The notes under the pieces were generated by a model, which saw only the letters and a program-made list of their open reading frames with translations, searched no databases and had not been told where the DNA came from. This document shows, in pieces, positions 1-8,278 of a stretch of 64,000 bases of DNA. The position numbers and the translations under genes are program-made. The stretch is taken from the NCBI RefSeq assembly GCF_027853245.1, contig NZ_JAPTZM010000007.1. One strand, written 5' to 3'. This stretch comes from Atlantibacter subterraneus (lineage in GTDB: Bacteria > Pseudomonadota > Gammaproteobacteria > Enterobacterales > Enterobacteriaceae). Within the stretch, counting starts at the first letter, position 1, and every line of letters starts with the position of its first letter.

Positions 1-1118
1 CCGAATATACCCTGCGCCGCAACGTGGAAGATCTGTCGCAAGTCGCTCTGCGCCAGCGGGTACTGAAAAATATGTCCGACCTGAGCCTCGAAACTAAGCT
101 GTTCGACGAAGCCCTGTCGATGCCGGTGGCGCTGGCACCGGTCGGGCTGTGCGGCATGTACGCGCGGCGCGGCGAAGTGCAGGCGGCGAAAGCGGCAGAC
201 GCCAAAGGAATCCCCTTTACGCTGTCCACCGTATCGGTCTGTCCGATAGAAGAGGTCGCGCCGAAAATTCAGCGCCCGATGTGGTTCCAGCTGTACGTGC
301 TGCGCGATCGCGGGTTTATGCGCAACGCCCTGGAGCGCGCCAAAGCGGCGGGCTGCTCAACGCTGGTGTTTACCGTGGATATGCCGACCCCTGGCGCGCG
401 TTACCGCGACGCGCACTCCGGGATGAGCGGCGCCAATGCGGCGATGCGCCGTTACTGGCAGGCGGCGACCCATCCGCAGTGGGCGTGGGACGTAGGTTTG
501 CACGGTCGCCCGCACGATTTAGGCAATATCTCCGCCTATCTCGGCAAGCCCACCGGGCTGGAAGATTACATCGGCTGGCTGGCGAACAACTTCGACCCGT
601 CTATTTCCTGGAAAGACCTGGAGTGGATCCGCGAATTCTGGGACGGCCCGATGGTGATTAAAGGCATTCTCGACCCGGAAGACGCCAAAGATGCGGTGCG
701 CTTCGGCGCAGACGGGATTGTGGTCTCCAACCACGGCGGCCGCCAGCTCGACGGCGTACTCTCCTCGGCGCGCGCGCTGCCCGCCATTGCCGACGCGGTG
801 AAAGGCGATATCGCTATTCTGGCCGATAGCGGCATTCGCAGCGGTCTGGATGTGGTGCGAATGATCGCCCTGGGCGCGGATACCGTACTGCTGGGCCGCG
901 CTTACCTCTACGCGCTGGCGACCCACGGCCAGGCGGGCGTGGCGAATCTGCTGAATCTGATCGAGAAAGAGATGCGGGTCGCGATGACCCTGACCGGCGC
1001 GAAATCGATTAAAGAAATCAGCCGTGATTCGCTGGTACCGGACCCGGAATTTACTTCGGTGCTGGCGTCGTTGCCGGCTTCCAGCGCCAGCGTGTCGAAG
1101 CGCGTGGATGCAGCGTAA
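1..1118 (+). CDS. lldD: L-lactate dehydrogenase (FMN, quinone-linked), 5' end cut off by the window
   Basis: Membrane-associated FMN enzyme that oxidises L-lactate to pyruvate and passes electrons to quinone. The frame is open from the window edge and begins with EYTLRRN, which matches E. coli LldD from about residue 32, so roughly 31 N-terminal residues lie outside. The GTG at 24 is an internal valine, not a start. The alpha-hydroxy-acid oxidase signature SNHGGRQLDG, with the catalytic histidine, lies near 726-756, and LADSGIR and LGRAYLYAL of the FMN-binding barrel follow. The C-terminus differs from E. coli in its last 30 or so residues, which is common in this family. A convergent ccdAB pair follows where other genomes have different neighbours. 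Confidence 0.97.
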   Translation, partial: EYTLRRNVEDLSQVALRQRVLKNMSDLSLETKLFDEALSMPVALAPVGLCGMYARRGEVQAAKAADAKGIPFTLSTVSVCPIEEVAPKIQRPMWFQLYVLRDRGFMRNALERAKAAGCSTLVFTVDMPTPGARYRDAHSGMSGANAAMRRYWQAATHPQWAWDVGLHGRPHDLGNISAYLGKPTGLEDYIGWLANNFDPSISWKDLEWIREFWDGPMVIKGILDPEDAKDAVRFGADGIVVSNHGGRQLDGVLSSARALPAIADAVKGDIAILADSGIRSGLDVVRMIALGADTVLLGRAYLYALATHGQAGVANLLNLIEKEMRVAMTLTGAKSIKEISRDSLVPDPEFTSVLASLPASSASVSKRVDAA

Positions 1119-1127
1119 GCCGGGACT

Positions 1128-1145
1128 GCCCTCAGGGATGAGGGC
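1128..1145. terminator. Possible bidirectional terminator between lldD and ccdB
   Basis: GCCCTC (1128-1133) and GAGGGC (1140-1145) form a 6-bp hairpin between two convergent genes. There is no clear T-run on the plus strand, so termination strength is uncertain. Confidence 0.35.
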
Positions 1146-1156
1146 GGATAGTTTCT

Positions 1157-1468
1157 TTAACCGATCCCATCCAGCAGAAAATCCAACGCTGATTTAATGA
1201 CATCACGTTGACTCGTGATGCTACAGATTTCTTCACCCAGCGCTTTTTCAGGAATACTCGCGAGTTCGTGAGTCATTAACACAAACTTTTCAGGTCCTAC
1301 CGTCACAATGGGTGTGAGTCTGTCAGCAAGGGGGCCCATGTACTTTTCTAAAGGAAAAAGCGGGATAACAATCCGGGTTGTACGGCGTCCAATGATATCG
1401 CTCTGTACATTCAGAACATAAGGATAAAGCGCCATTCGCCCGGTATTTTTATAAACCGTAAATTGCAT
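1157..1468 (-). CDS. ccdB: CcdB-family toxin (gyrase poison)
   Basis: 103-residue CcdB-like protein. It starts MQFTVYKN and contains VQSDIIGRRTTRIVIPL, the typical N-terminal strand region, and ends LLDGIG, close to the F-plasmid CcdB tail MFWGI. In the family the C-terminal residues W99, G100 and I101 bind GyrA; here the tail reads L-D-G-I-G, so the tryptophan is replaced and activity against gyrase is not assured. ATG 1468 was chosen over the GTG at 1471 because it gives the standard family N-terminus; it sits 2 nt after the ccdA stop (TAG 1471-1473), so the genes are translationally coupled. Known family role: poisons DNA gyrase unless bound by CcdA. Confidence 0.88.
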   Translation of the reverse strand: MQFTVYKNTGRMALYPYVLNVQSDIIGRRTTRIVIPLFPLEKYMGPLADRLTPIVTVGPEKFVLMTHELASIPEKALGEEICSITSQRDVIKSALDFLLDGIG

Positions 1469-1470
1469 CA

Positions 1471-1707
1471 CTAAAACGTCCTGTATTCGTCGGAGAACAG
1501 GCCGTTCTCCTCTGAAAGTTTATTCAGATAATCAATGGCCTGCGCGTTATCCTTCTGCCAGCGAGCAACCTGAATGCTATGCAATTCGGCACGTATTGCA
1601 TTTTCAAACGTCTGAGATAAATTGACGCCGTGCGCTTTGGCTTCCTGAATCAATTCAGGAGCAGCGGTTACTGTAACCGTCTTTTTATTTCGTTTAAGAG
1701 CGGGCAT
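1471..1707 (-). CDS. ccdA: CcdA-family antitoxin
   Basis: 78-residue antitoxin with an N-terminal ribbon-helix-helix DNA-binding part (KKTVTVTAAPELIQEAKAHGVNLSQTFENAI) and a C-terminal toxin-binding tail (LSEENGLFSDEYRTF), which strongly matches the CcdA tail 'GLFADEYR.F'. First gene of a two-gene operon with ccdB. The ATG at 1707 is preceded by GGAG about 8 nt upstream. It is expected to neutralise CcdB and repress its own promoter through the palindrome just upstream. The pair lies between housekeeping genes lldD and yiiM with no mobility gene nearby. Confidence 0.9.
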   Translation of the reverse strand: MPALKRNKKTVTVTAAPELIQEAKAHGVNLSQTFENAIRAELHSIQVARWQKDNAQAIDYLNKLSEENGLFSDEYRTF

Positions 1708-1723
1708 GATATGTGCTCCAGCA

Positions 1724-1738
1724 TGTGTTAATTACACA
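1724..1738 (-). promoter_or_regulatory. Candidate CcdA operator
   Basis: TGTGTTAATTACACA is a near-perfect palindrome with 5-bp arms, 17 bp upstream of the ccdA start. Position and symmetry fit autorepression by the RHH antitoxin. No binding is shown by sequence alone. Confidence 0.45.
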
Positions 1739-1835
1739 CAAATTAGCACGGAAAATGGATAAAGTATCTACCAAACAAGACGCTTAAATTCTTCACCTCA
1801 AAATCGCACAAAATTGAGGTGAAGTGAGAAAAACA

Positions 1836-2525
1836 TCACCCTGCTGGCCTTGCACTCCCCCACAATCGACGGGAATAATCCTCGATTTGTCCTGAAATAC
1901 GGCGCTTTTGCATGGTTCGGGTCCAACTCACCGATAACCCAGCCGCGCTTAACAGGCGATGATACTGATCATCGTCAAACGGCATATGCCAGGCAATCGC
2001 GGCGGCGTCGCGGATGCTGACGTCGCTGGTACGGGACGCCAGTTCAAGCGGCGCATCGGCGCTGACCACACCGGCCTGGACCACGCGATATAACCAGCCG
2101 GTGCGCGCGGTTTGTTGCATCAGCAATGACAAATCACTGATGGCAAAATGAAAATTCACCTTGAAGCACGGCGAGCGCGGCTGGGTGACCTGAATCAACG
2201 CCTCGCCCCAGCAGAAAATATCGCCGATGTAGACGTTCTCTTCGGTCAGCCCGACGGTTGAGAGGTTTTCGCCAAACGCCGGGGCGACAAACCGATCCGC
2301 CTGCGCCGGGAATTCGCGCGCCCACTGGGCGTAATGCTCGCGGGGATAATGACAAAGCGCGCGATCCGGGCCGCCGTGGATCACTTTTTCCGCCTGCTGA
2401 TCGCCTTCCAGACCCAGATCGGTCAGGGTTAACGCGCCTTCGACCTGAACTTTAGCGATGGCGCTGGGGCGGCTGCCGGGGTAATCACGCACCTGGCCGA
2501 TGTAAATGTCTGCGGGATAATGCAT
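1836..2525 (-). CDS. yiiM: YiiM, MOSC-domain molybdenum enzyme (6-hydroxylaminopurine resistance)
   Basis: 229-residue MOSC protein. Members bind molybdenum cofactor through a conserved cysteine and reduce N-hydroxylated base analogues; E. coli YiiM protects against 6-N-hydroxylaminopurine. Visible features are LTDLGLEGDQQ, IHGGPDRALCHYP, AFGENLS and the moco-cysteine segment QPRSPCFK, followed by the C-terminal three-helix extension. The longest open frame begins 8 codons earlier, but the ATG at 2525 is preceded by AAGGAG at good spacing and gives the normal N-terminus MHYPADIYIG. It follows sodA in the same direction, as in E. coli, with the sodA terminator between them. Confidence 0.93.
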   Translation of the reverse strand: MHYPADIYIGQVRDYPGSRPSAIAKVQVEGALTLTDLGLEGDQQAEKVIHGGPDRALCHYPREHYAQWAREFPAQADRFVAPAFGENLSTVGLTEENVYIGDIFCWGEALIQVTQPRSPCFKVNFHFAISDLSLLMQQTARTGWLYRVVQAGVVSADAPLELASRTSDVSIRDAAAIAWHMPFDDDQYHRLLSAAGLSVSWTRTMQKRRISGQIEDYSRRLWGSARPAG

Positions 2526-2551
2526 CTGCTGCTCCTTATGCGGATACAAAA

Positions 2552-2574
2552 AAAGCGAGCCTCAGGCTCGCTTT
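2552..2574 (-). terminator. sodA rho-independent terminator
   Basis: A 10-bp stem AAAGCGAGCC/GGCTCGCTTT with a 3-nt loop, followed on the minus strand by a run of T. It lies 21 bp after the sodA stop. Confidence 0.85.
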
Positions 2575-2594
2575 ATCACTGCAATATTGCAACC

Positions 2595-3215
2595 TTATTT
2601 TTTGGCAGCAAAACGTGCAGCAGCTTCGTCCCAGTTCACCACTTCCCAGAAGGCTTTGATGTAGTCAGGACGTTTGTTCTGATATTTCAGGTAGTAAGCG
2701 TGTTCCCACACGTCCAGGCCCAGGATCGGGAAACCGGATGCGCCGGAGATTGCTTCACCCATCAGCGGGCTGTCCTGGTTTGCGGTAGAGACTACAGCCA
2801 GTTTGTCACCCTGCAGTACCAGCCACGCCCAGCCGGAGCCGAAGCGAGTTGCCGCTGCTTTTTCGAAATTTTCTTTGAATTTTTCCACGGAACCGAAATC
2901 GCGCTCGATGGCCGCTTTCAGGTCGCCCTGCAGGGTAGTGCCGGTTTTCAGGCCTTTCCAGAACAGGCTGTGGTTAGCGTGGCCGCCTGCGTTGTTGCGC
3001 AGTACGGTTTTCTTGTCAGCCGGAACCTGATCCAGTTTAGCGATCAGTTCTTCTACCGGCAGGTTAGCGAACTCAGGCAGGGATTCCAGCGCTGCGTTAG
3101 CGTTGTTGACGTAGGTCTGGTGGTGTTTGGTGTGATGGATTTCCATCGTTTGCTTATCGAAATGCGGTTCCAGGGCGTCGTAAGCGTAAGGCAGGGATGG
3201 CAGTGTATAGCTCAT
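2595..3215 (-). CDS. sodA: Manganese superoxide dismutase
   Basis: 206 residues, the same length as E. coli SodA. It converts superoxide to hydrogen peroxide and oxygen in the cytoplasm using Mn. Metal ligands are visible: His in HFDKQTMEIHHTKHH, His in NHSLFWKGL, and Asp and His in LDVWEHAYYLKYQNKRPDY. GGAGAT lies before the ATG. The upstream region closely resembles that of E. coli sodA, including a Fur-like box and a TATAAT -10, so regulation by iron, superoxide stress and oxygen probably persists. Confidence 0.98.
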   Translation of the reverse strand: MSYTLPSLPYAYDALEPHFDKQTMEIHHTKHHQTYVNNANAALESLPEFANLPVEELIAKLDQVPADKKTVLRNNAGGHANHSLFWKGLKTGTTLQGDLKAAIERDFGSVEKFKENFEKAAATRFGSGWAWLVLQGDKLAVVSTANQDSPLMGEAISGASGFPILGLDVWEHAYYLKYQNKRPDYIKAFWEVVNWDEAAARFAAKK

Positions 3216-3293
3216 TTTTCATCTCCATTATTGTCGGGCGGCAAACGGACCTTTTCAGAACCGGTGTGTTAACGCCGCGTAATCAGTGGGATC

Positions 3294-3299
3294 ATTATA
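3294..3299 (-). promoter_or_regulatory. sodA promoter -10 element
   Basis: TATAAT on the minus strand, about 80 bp before the sodA ATG and just downstream of the Fur-like box, arranged as in E. coli sodA. Confidence 0.7.
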
Positions 3300-3310
3300 G
3301 TTAATTAAAT

Positions 3311-3329
3311 GATATTGAAAATGTTTATC
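3311..3329 (-). promoter_or_regulatory. Fur-like box upstream of sodA
   Basis: Minus-strand GATAAACATTTTCAATATC matches 14 of 19 positions of the Fur consensus and lies at the same place as the known E. coli sodA Fur site. Confidence 0.65.
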
Positions 3330-3501
3330 AATGCCGCATTTATTATAAGGTTATTCACAACAGGAATAAGTCAGTTTGCGAGGAGCTTCACAGCAATAAC
3401 GTTTTTTCTGCCAGGTACTTATCGTCGTGGCAAAAATACGAAGGTAGCCACCCGGTAAACCGGCCATAGTCGATGCTCCTCATGTTCCCTGGAGCAACAA
3501 A

Positions 3502-4923
3502 ATGACGATAAATATCGCACTTTTTGGGATTGGTCTGGACACCTACTGGCCGCAGTTTCACGGTCTCGAACAGCGTCTGACGGGCTATCTGGCGCGCATC
3601 CACCAGCGCCTTTCCTCCCCTGACCGCCATATCATCAATGGCGGTCTGATCGACAGCGTTAATAAAGCCGATGCCTTTGCTGCCGAACTCAACAGCCAGC
3701 CGGTTGATGTCATTTGCCTCTATATCAGTACCTATGCGCTCAGCGCTACGGTGCTGCCGCTGGTGCAGCGTATCAACAAGCCGGTGATGATTCTGGCGCT
3801 TCAACCAGAACCCGGCCTGCCCTATAGCGCCATTCGCGCCCTTGCCGATCGCGGTGCCCGCACCGGTGAGTGGCTGGCGCATTGCCAGGCATGCAGCGCG
3901 CCGGAGCTGGCAAACGTATTTAATCGCGCCGGGATTCGCTATCAGGTGTTAGTCGGCGCGCTGGAAGGTGACGACGCCGTGTGGCAGGAAACCGACGCGT
4001 GGCTTGACGCGGTGAAAGTGCAGCGGGCGCTGGCGGCTGCGCAAGTAGGCGTGCTGGGGCACTACTATGACGGCATGGTGGATGTGTACAGCAATATGAC
4101 TAATCTGTCGGCCAGGCTCGGCGTGCGCTTTAAGCCGCTGGAGATGTGCGAGGTCGCCGAGTACCGGGAAAACGTCACGCTGGCCCAGACCCAGGCCAAA
4201 TGGCAGGAGCTGGAACAGGCGATGCATATCGATCCGGCCTGCGAACAGACGGAGCTGGATCGCGCGGTACAAACCGCCTGCGCGCTGGATGCGCTGGTGG
4301 AAAATAACCAGCTGGCGGCGCTGGCCTATTACTACGAAGGACGCAACGGCAACGCCTACGAAAACATCATTACCTCCGTGATCATGGGGACCACGCTGCT
4401 CACCGGGCGCGGCATCCCGGTGGCGGGCGAGTATGAAATCAAAAACGTACTGGCGATGAAAATTATGCAGCTGCTGGGCGCGGGCGGTTCGTTCTCGGAA
4501 CCTTACGGGATCGAATTTCAGGATGATGTGGTGCTGTGGGGCCATGATGGGCCGGCGCATCCGCTGATGGCGGACGGCGAGGTACGGCTGGTGCCGCTGC
4601 CGGTCTATCACGGTAAACCCGGTAAGGGCGTGTCGATCCAAATGACGGTCAAACCCGGCCCGGTCACGTTCCTGTCGGTGGTGGAAGACGCAGAGAACCG
4701 GGTGATCCTGCAATATGCCGAAGGCGAAGCCGTAGCGGGCGAAACGCTCGATATCGGCAATACCAATAGCCGCTACCGCTTCCCCGTCAGCGCCCGGGAA
4801 TTTACCACCCGCTGGAGCCTCGGCGGCCCGTCGCATCACTGCGCCATTGGCATTGGCCATCAGGGCGCGCTGCTGGAAAAACTTGCCTGGCTGCTGGCCA
4901 TCCCGGCGGTGAAAATCGCCTGA
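3502..4923 (+). CDS. L-arabinose/L-fucose isomerase-superfamily protein, substrate unknown
   Basis: 473-residue sugar isomerase-like protein. The fold assignment rests on the C-terminal half, where all four metal ligands of E. coli AraA have counterparts: Glu in AGEYEIKN, Glu in SFSEPYG, His in LWGHDGP, and His in GGPSHHC. The N-terminal half has the Rossmann-like pattern (MTINIALFGIGLDTYW, VDVICLYISTYA). An RBS-like GGAG precedes the ATG at 3502. It sits between sodA and rhaT, where E. coli has no gene, and points toward rhaT. The location suggests aldose-ketose isomerisation of a rhamnose-related sugar, but that is inference. It is too divergent from AraA to be called arabinose isomerase. 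Confidence 0.75.
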   Translation: MTINIALFGIGLDTYWPQFHGLEQRLTGYLARIHQRLSSPDRHIINGGLIDSVNKADAFAAELNSQPVDVICLYISTYALSATVLPLVQRINKPVMILALQPEPGLPYSAIRALADRGARTGEWLAHCQACSAPELANVFNRAGIRYQVLVGALEGDDAVWQETDAWLDAVKVQRALAAAQVGVLGHYYDGMVDVYSNMTNLSARLGVRFKPLEMCEVAEYRENVTLAQTQAKWQELEQAMHIDPACEQTELDRAVQTACALDALVENNQLAALAYYYEGRNGNAYENIITSVIMGTTLLTGRGIPVAGEYEIKNVLAMKIMQLLGAGGSFSEPYGIEFQDDVVLWGHDGPAHPLMADGEVRLVPLPVYHGKPGKGVSIQMTVKPGPVTFLSVVEDAENRVILQYAEGEAVAGETLDIGNTNSRYRFPVSAREFTTRWSLGGPSHHCAIGIGHQGALLEKLAWLLAIPAVKIA

Positions 4924-4929
4924 CTCCTC

Positions 4930-4955
4930 CTCTTCCCGGCGCGAGCCGGGAGGAG
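4930..4955 (+). terminator. Hairpin after the isomerase gene
   Basis: An 11-bp GC-rich stem (CTCTTCCCGGC with GCCGGGAGGAG, one G-T pair, loop GCGA) starting 7 bp after the stop. It is followed by AAAATTC rather than a T-run, so it may attenuate or stabilise RNA rather than terminate. Confidence 0.4.
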
Positions 4956-5121
4956 AAAATTCGAACTGTGATCCCGGTCTTACCCACCCGCTGTTTTTTG
5001 CCATTTATGATGTGCGCGCGGCAGTTGCCCGAAGGTAGCGCTTTCCCTGGATCCCTAAACTCGTCGTCATTGGGGGGTGTGCTCGAACCCCTGGCCATTC
5101 GACAAAATGAGGAATTAAAGA

Positions 5122-6156
5122 ATGAGTAACGCAATAACGATGGGGATCCTCTGGCACCTTATTGGCGCGGCCAGCGCCGCCTGTTTTTACGCCCCTTTTA
5201 AACAGGTAAAAAACTGGTCATGGGAGACCATGTGGTCAGTGGGCGGGATAGTTTCGTGGATCGTGCTGCCCTGGGCAGTCAGCGCCGCGCTGCTGCCTGA
5301 TTTCTGGTCCTACTACGGTTCGTTTAGCGCCTCCACGCTGCTGCCGGTATTCCTGTTCGGCGCGATGTGGGGCATCGGTAACATCAACTACGGCCTGACC
5401 ATGCGCTATCTCGGCATGTCGATGGGCATCGGCATCGCCATCGGTATCACCTTAATTGTCGGCACCCTGATGACGCCAATCCTTAACGGCAAGTTCGGCG
5501 TACTGGTCGGCACCCCTGGCGGACAGATGACGCTGCTCGGCGTGTTTGTGGCGCTGATTGGCGTCGCGATCGTAACCCGCGCGGGCCAGCTCAAAGAACG
5601 CCAGATGGGCATTAAAGCCGAAGAGTTCAACCTCAAAAAAGGGCTGATTCTGGCGGTAATGTGCGGCATTTTCTCCGCCGGGATGTCGTTTGCGATGGAT
5701 GCGGCCAAACCAATGCATGAAGCCGCAGCCGCATTAGGCGTCGATCCGCTGTATGTCGCTCTGCCGAGCTACGTGGTCATCATGGGTGGTGGCGCGGTGA
5801 TTAACCTTGGCTTCTGCTTTATCCGCCTGGCGAAAGTGCAGAACCTGTCGGTCCGCGCAGACTTCTCGCTGGCTAAGCCGTTAATTATCAGCAACGTGCT
5901 GTTCTCAATGCTGGCCGGTTTGATGTGGTACTTGCAGTTCTTCTTCTACGCCTGGGGCCACGCCAAAATCCCGGCGCAGTACGACTATATGAGCTGGATG
6001 CTGCACATGAGCTTCTATGTGCTGTGCGGCGGCCTGGTCGGGTTGATTATGAAAGAGTGGAAATCGGCAGGACGCCGTCCGGTTGGCGTACTGAGCATCG
6101 GTTGCGTGGTGATTATCATCGCCGCCAACATCGTGGGCCTGGGGATGGCGAACTAA
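5122..6156 (+). CDS. rhaT: L-rhamnose/H+ symporter
   Basis: 344-residue inner-membrane protein, the same length as E. coli RhaT, with about ten hydrophobic segments. It imports L-rhamnose (and lyxose) with protons. It starts MSNAITMGILWHLIGAASAACFYAPFK, preceded by AGGAA. Its 3' end overlaps the convergent rhaR stop by 4 bp. It neighbours the rhamnose regulators and operon; in E. coli it is activated by RhaS and CRP. Confidence 0.96.
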   Translation: MSNAITMGILWHLIGAASAACFYAPFKQVKNWSWETMWSVGGIVSWIVLPWAVSAALLPDFWSYYGSFSASTLLPVFLFGAMWGIGNINYGLTMRYLGMSMGIGIAIGITLIVGTLMTPILNGKFGVLVGTPGGQMTLLGVFVALIGVAIVTRAGQLKERQMGIKAEEFNLKKGLILAVMCGIFSAGMSFAMDAAKPMHEAAAALGVDPLYVALPSYVVIMGGGAVINLGFCFIRLAKVQNLSVRADFSLAKPLIISNVLFSMLAGLMWYLQFFFYAWGHAKIPAQYDYMSWMLHMSFYVLCGGLVGLIMKEWKSAGRRPVGVLSIGCVVIIIAANIVGLGMAN

Positions 6157-7016
6157 CCCTCCCGCACGCCCTCGCGTTTTAACCATTCATGACACTGCTG
6201 ACGCCACAACCGTGGCGTCACGCCCGTTTCACGGGTAAATACCACTGAAAAGTAGTTACTGTCCTCAAAGCCGCAGCGCGAGGCGATATCGCCAATCAGC
6301 ATCTCGGTATGGCGCAGCAAATATTGCGCCTGGCAGATCCGCAACTGGCGCAGATAATGGTTGATGGTCATTCCGGTTTGCTGGCGGAAGCGCTGGCGCA
6401 GCGGGCGCTCCTGCACCTGGTGACGCTGGCAAAACGCCTGTAAATCAAAGGTGTTATTGACGCTATTGTCCAGCGCGGCAATCAGCAGATCCAATATCTC
6501 TCCCTGGCCTGGCGCGCCAGCGCTGTCTGGCTGATAGCGATGACGACGCAGCGTAATGCACAGCTGGAGAAACAGGCTCTCGCTAAGGGTACGCGACAGC
6601 GCATCGTCTTTCGGGCTTTCATGTTCGAGCTGGCTGATAATTTGCCGCGCCTGGGCGATGCCCTGGCTGTTCAGCCGCCAGCGCGGGTTAAGTTCCTGCG
6701 GTTTCAGTAACGCCTCCCAGTCCACATTGAGCGTGAGCCGTTCCGGGCAATAAATAATGTTGTGAAGCACCAGATCGTGCACCGATTCATAGCTGTGGCG
6801 ATCTTCCGCTTTGATATAAAACAGATCGCCGCAGGTGATGCGCCAGGGCCGGTCGTTAAGAACGTGCAGGCCGTTGCCGCGCCACACCATCACCAGTTCG
6901 CAAAAATCGTGGGTATGTTCAGCGAACACGTTCTGCGGGTAGCGATCCGCCACCGCCACCGGCTGCATAGGCGAAGCGAAAAAATCGGCTTTTTTGAGGA
7001 TCAGCTGAGCGGCCAA
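6153..7016 (-). CDS. rhaR: RhaR, AraC-family activator of rhaSR
   Basis: 287 residues (E. coli 282). The N-terminal cupin-like sugar-binding domain is seen in FAEHTHDFCELVMVWRGNG, and a C-terminal pair of helix-turn-helix motifs in RQRFRQQTGMTINHYLRQLRI and IASRCGFEDSNYFSVVFTRETG. L-rhamnose-bound RhaR activates rhaSR transcription. No ATG is available: the in-frame stretch back to the preceding stop holds only TTG 7016 that fits the family N-terminus (then AAQLILKKADFF), with GGGGG about 6 nt before it. It lies 136 nt downstream of rhaS in the same direction. Confidence 0.93.
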   Translation of the reverse strand: MAAQLILKKADFFASPMQPVAVADRYPQNVFAEHTHDFCELVMVWRGNGLHVLNDRPWRITCGDLFYIKAEDRHSYESVHDLVLHNIIYCPERLTLNVDWEALLKPQELNPRWRLNSQGIAQARQIISQLEHESPKDDALSRTLSESLFLQLCITLRRHRYQPDSAGAPGQGEILDLLIAALDNSVNNTFDLQAFCQRHQVQERPLRQRFRQQTGMTINHYLRQLRICQAQYLLRHTEMLIGDIASRCGFEDSNYFSVVFTRETGVTPRLWRQQCHEWLKREGVREG

Positions 7017-7152
7017 TATTTGCCCCCGGAGTGAGTCAAAATGGAAGTACGCCAGTCACCCGCCGCGCAACCTGTCAGGGCGGCGCGGCGGGCCTGGACG
7101 CAATCGGAAATTATTGAATTTCCGGAGACAAAAAACGGTGATGCCGTTCGCG

Positions 7153-7989
7153 TTACTGGAGCTGGCGATCGCGGCCCTGGCGAATATCACGCGGAGAGAA
7201 ACAAAATTCACGCTTAAACAGGGTGGAAAAATGGTTACTGTCGCCGAAACCACACTGATACGCGATATCCGTAACGCTTTCCTCGCTGTGGCGCAGCAGG
7301 TGGCGGGCGCGCATCAAACGCAACCGGTTCAGATAACGCTGAGGCGTCAACCCGGTTTGCTGCTTGAGCTGGCGATGCAGGGTTCGCAGCGATAAATCAA
7401 ACTGCTCAGCCAGCGTCTCCCAGCAGACCTCGCTGGAAAAGTGCTCCTCCAGCCAGCCGATCATCATATTCAGCCGGTTATCCGCGCCAGCGGACTGGTC
7501 GGTGAGACTGCCTTTGCGGATTTGAATCAGCAACTGCATAAACAGGATTTCACGCTGGGCCAGGCTATGGGTGTCACTGGCATTTCCTAATACTTCCAGA
7601 TCGGCCAGAAGATTTTTCACCTGCGCCAGCACCTGCGACGGCACACGCCAGTGCGACGGGTAAATGCCGTCCTGCTCCTGGGGCAGCAGTTTATCCAGCC
7701 CGGCGAGAAAGCTGAACGCGTCGGGCGAACGATAGAGGACGTTGGTCAGGCACAGATTTTCGGTATGTTCGAACAGATGCCTGTCGCGATCGCGCACAAA
7801 GCACACCGAGCCGCCACTCAGGGTATAGGGCTGACCATTAAAAATATGCGCCCCGGTGCCATGCTCAACAATAACGATTTCATAAAAATCATGGTGATGC
7901 TCCGGGAAAGCCGACTGCGGCAAGCGTGGTTCAATCGCCACGTTCGCGGCGCTACACGGGAAAAAATCGCTGCATGTTAAGACGGTCAT
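7153..7989 (-). CDS. rhaS: RhaS, AraC-family activator of rhaBAD and rhaT
   Basis: 278 residues, as in E. coli. The N-terminal sensing domain contains FPEHHHDFYEIVIVEHGTG; the C-terminal DNA-binding domain contains LSLRTLHRQLKQQTGLTPQRYLNRLRLM and DIAYQCGFGDSNHFSTLFKREF. With L-rhamnose it activates rhaBAD and rhaT. The ATG at 7989 was chosen over an upstream in-frame start because GGAGGT lies 4 nt before it and MTVL is the family N-terminus. It is divergent from rhaB across a regulatory region with CRP- and RhaS-like sites. Confidence 0.95.
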   Translation of the reverse strand: MTVLTCSDFFPCSAANVAIEPRLPQSAFPEHHHDFYEIVIVEHGTGAHIFNGQPYTLSGGSVCFVRDRDRHLFEHTENLCLTNVLYRSPDAFSFLAGLDKLLPQEQDGIYPSHWRVPSQVLAQVKNLLADLEVLGNASDTHSLAQREILFMQLLIQIRKGSLTDQSAGADNRLNMMIGWLEEHFSSEVCWETLAEQFDLSLRTLHRQLKQQTGLTPQRYLNRLRLMRARHLLRHSEESVTDIAYQCGFGDSNHFSTLFKREFCFSPRDIRQGRDRQLQ

Positions 7990-8151
7990 TTTCACCTCCC
8001 ACCAATGAAATTTCGCTTGATAGTAGATAACCGCCCCACCCTGCACCTTAATTTTTCGACGCTAAACGGCGCAAATTGTGTTCGTTTTTTAAGAATCCAC
8101 GGGAAAGATCGGGAATTGCGGCAAGGCTCACAACCTGCCTGAAATGCAAAC

Positions 8152-8167
8152 TGTGAGTTCACTCACG
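8152..8167. promoter_or_regulatory. CRP-binding site between rhaS and rhaB
   Basis: TGTGA-GTTCAC-TCACG matches the CRP consensus TGTGA-N6-TCACA except at the last base. It lies about 90 bp before the rhaB -10, as in the E. coli rhaBAD regulatory region. Confidence 0.7.
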
Positions 8168-8170
8168 TTC

Positions 8171-8246
8171 ACCTTTGACTTCTTGCCAGCGCGGGTTTGA
8201 CGTTGTCAGTGGCGAGAAGGTGACGCACCGGGCTTCTTTTTAGACT
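8171..8246 (+). promoter_or_regulatory. rhaBAD promoter with RhaS half-sites
   Basis: Two segments resemble the E. coli RhaS half-sites: ACCTTTGACTTCTTGCC (8171-8187) and GTCAGTGGCGAGAAGGT (8205-8221). A -10 hexamer TAGACT follows at 8241-8246. The second half-site overlaps the -35 region, as expected for an AraC-family activator. Assignment is by remembered similarity to E. coli, not by alignment. Confidence 0.6.
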
Positions 8247-8278
8247 GATGGGCAATGATTCAGATAAGGATTCCCATC

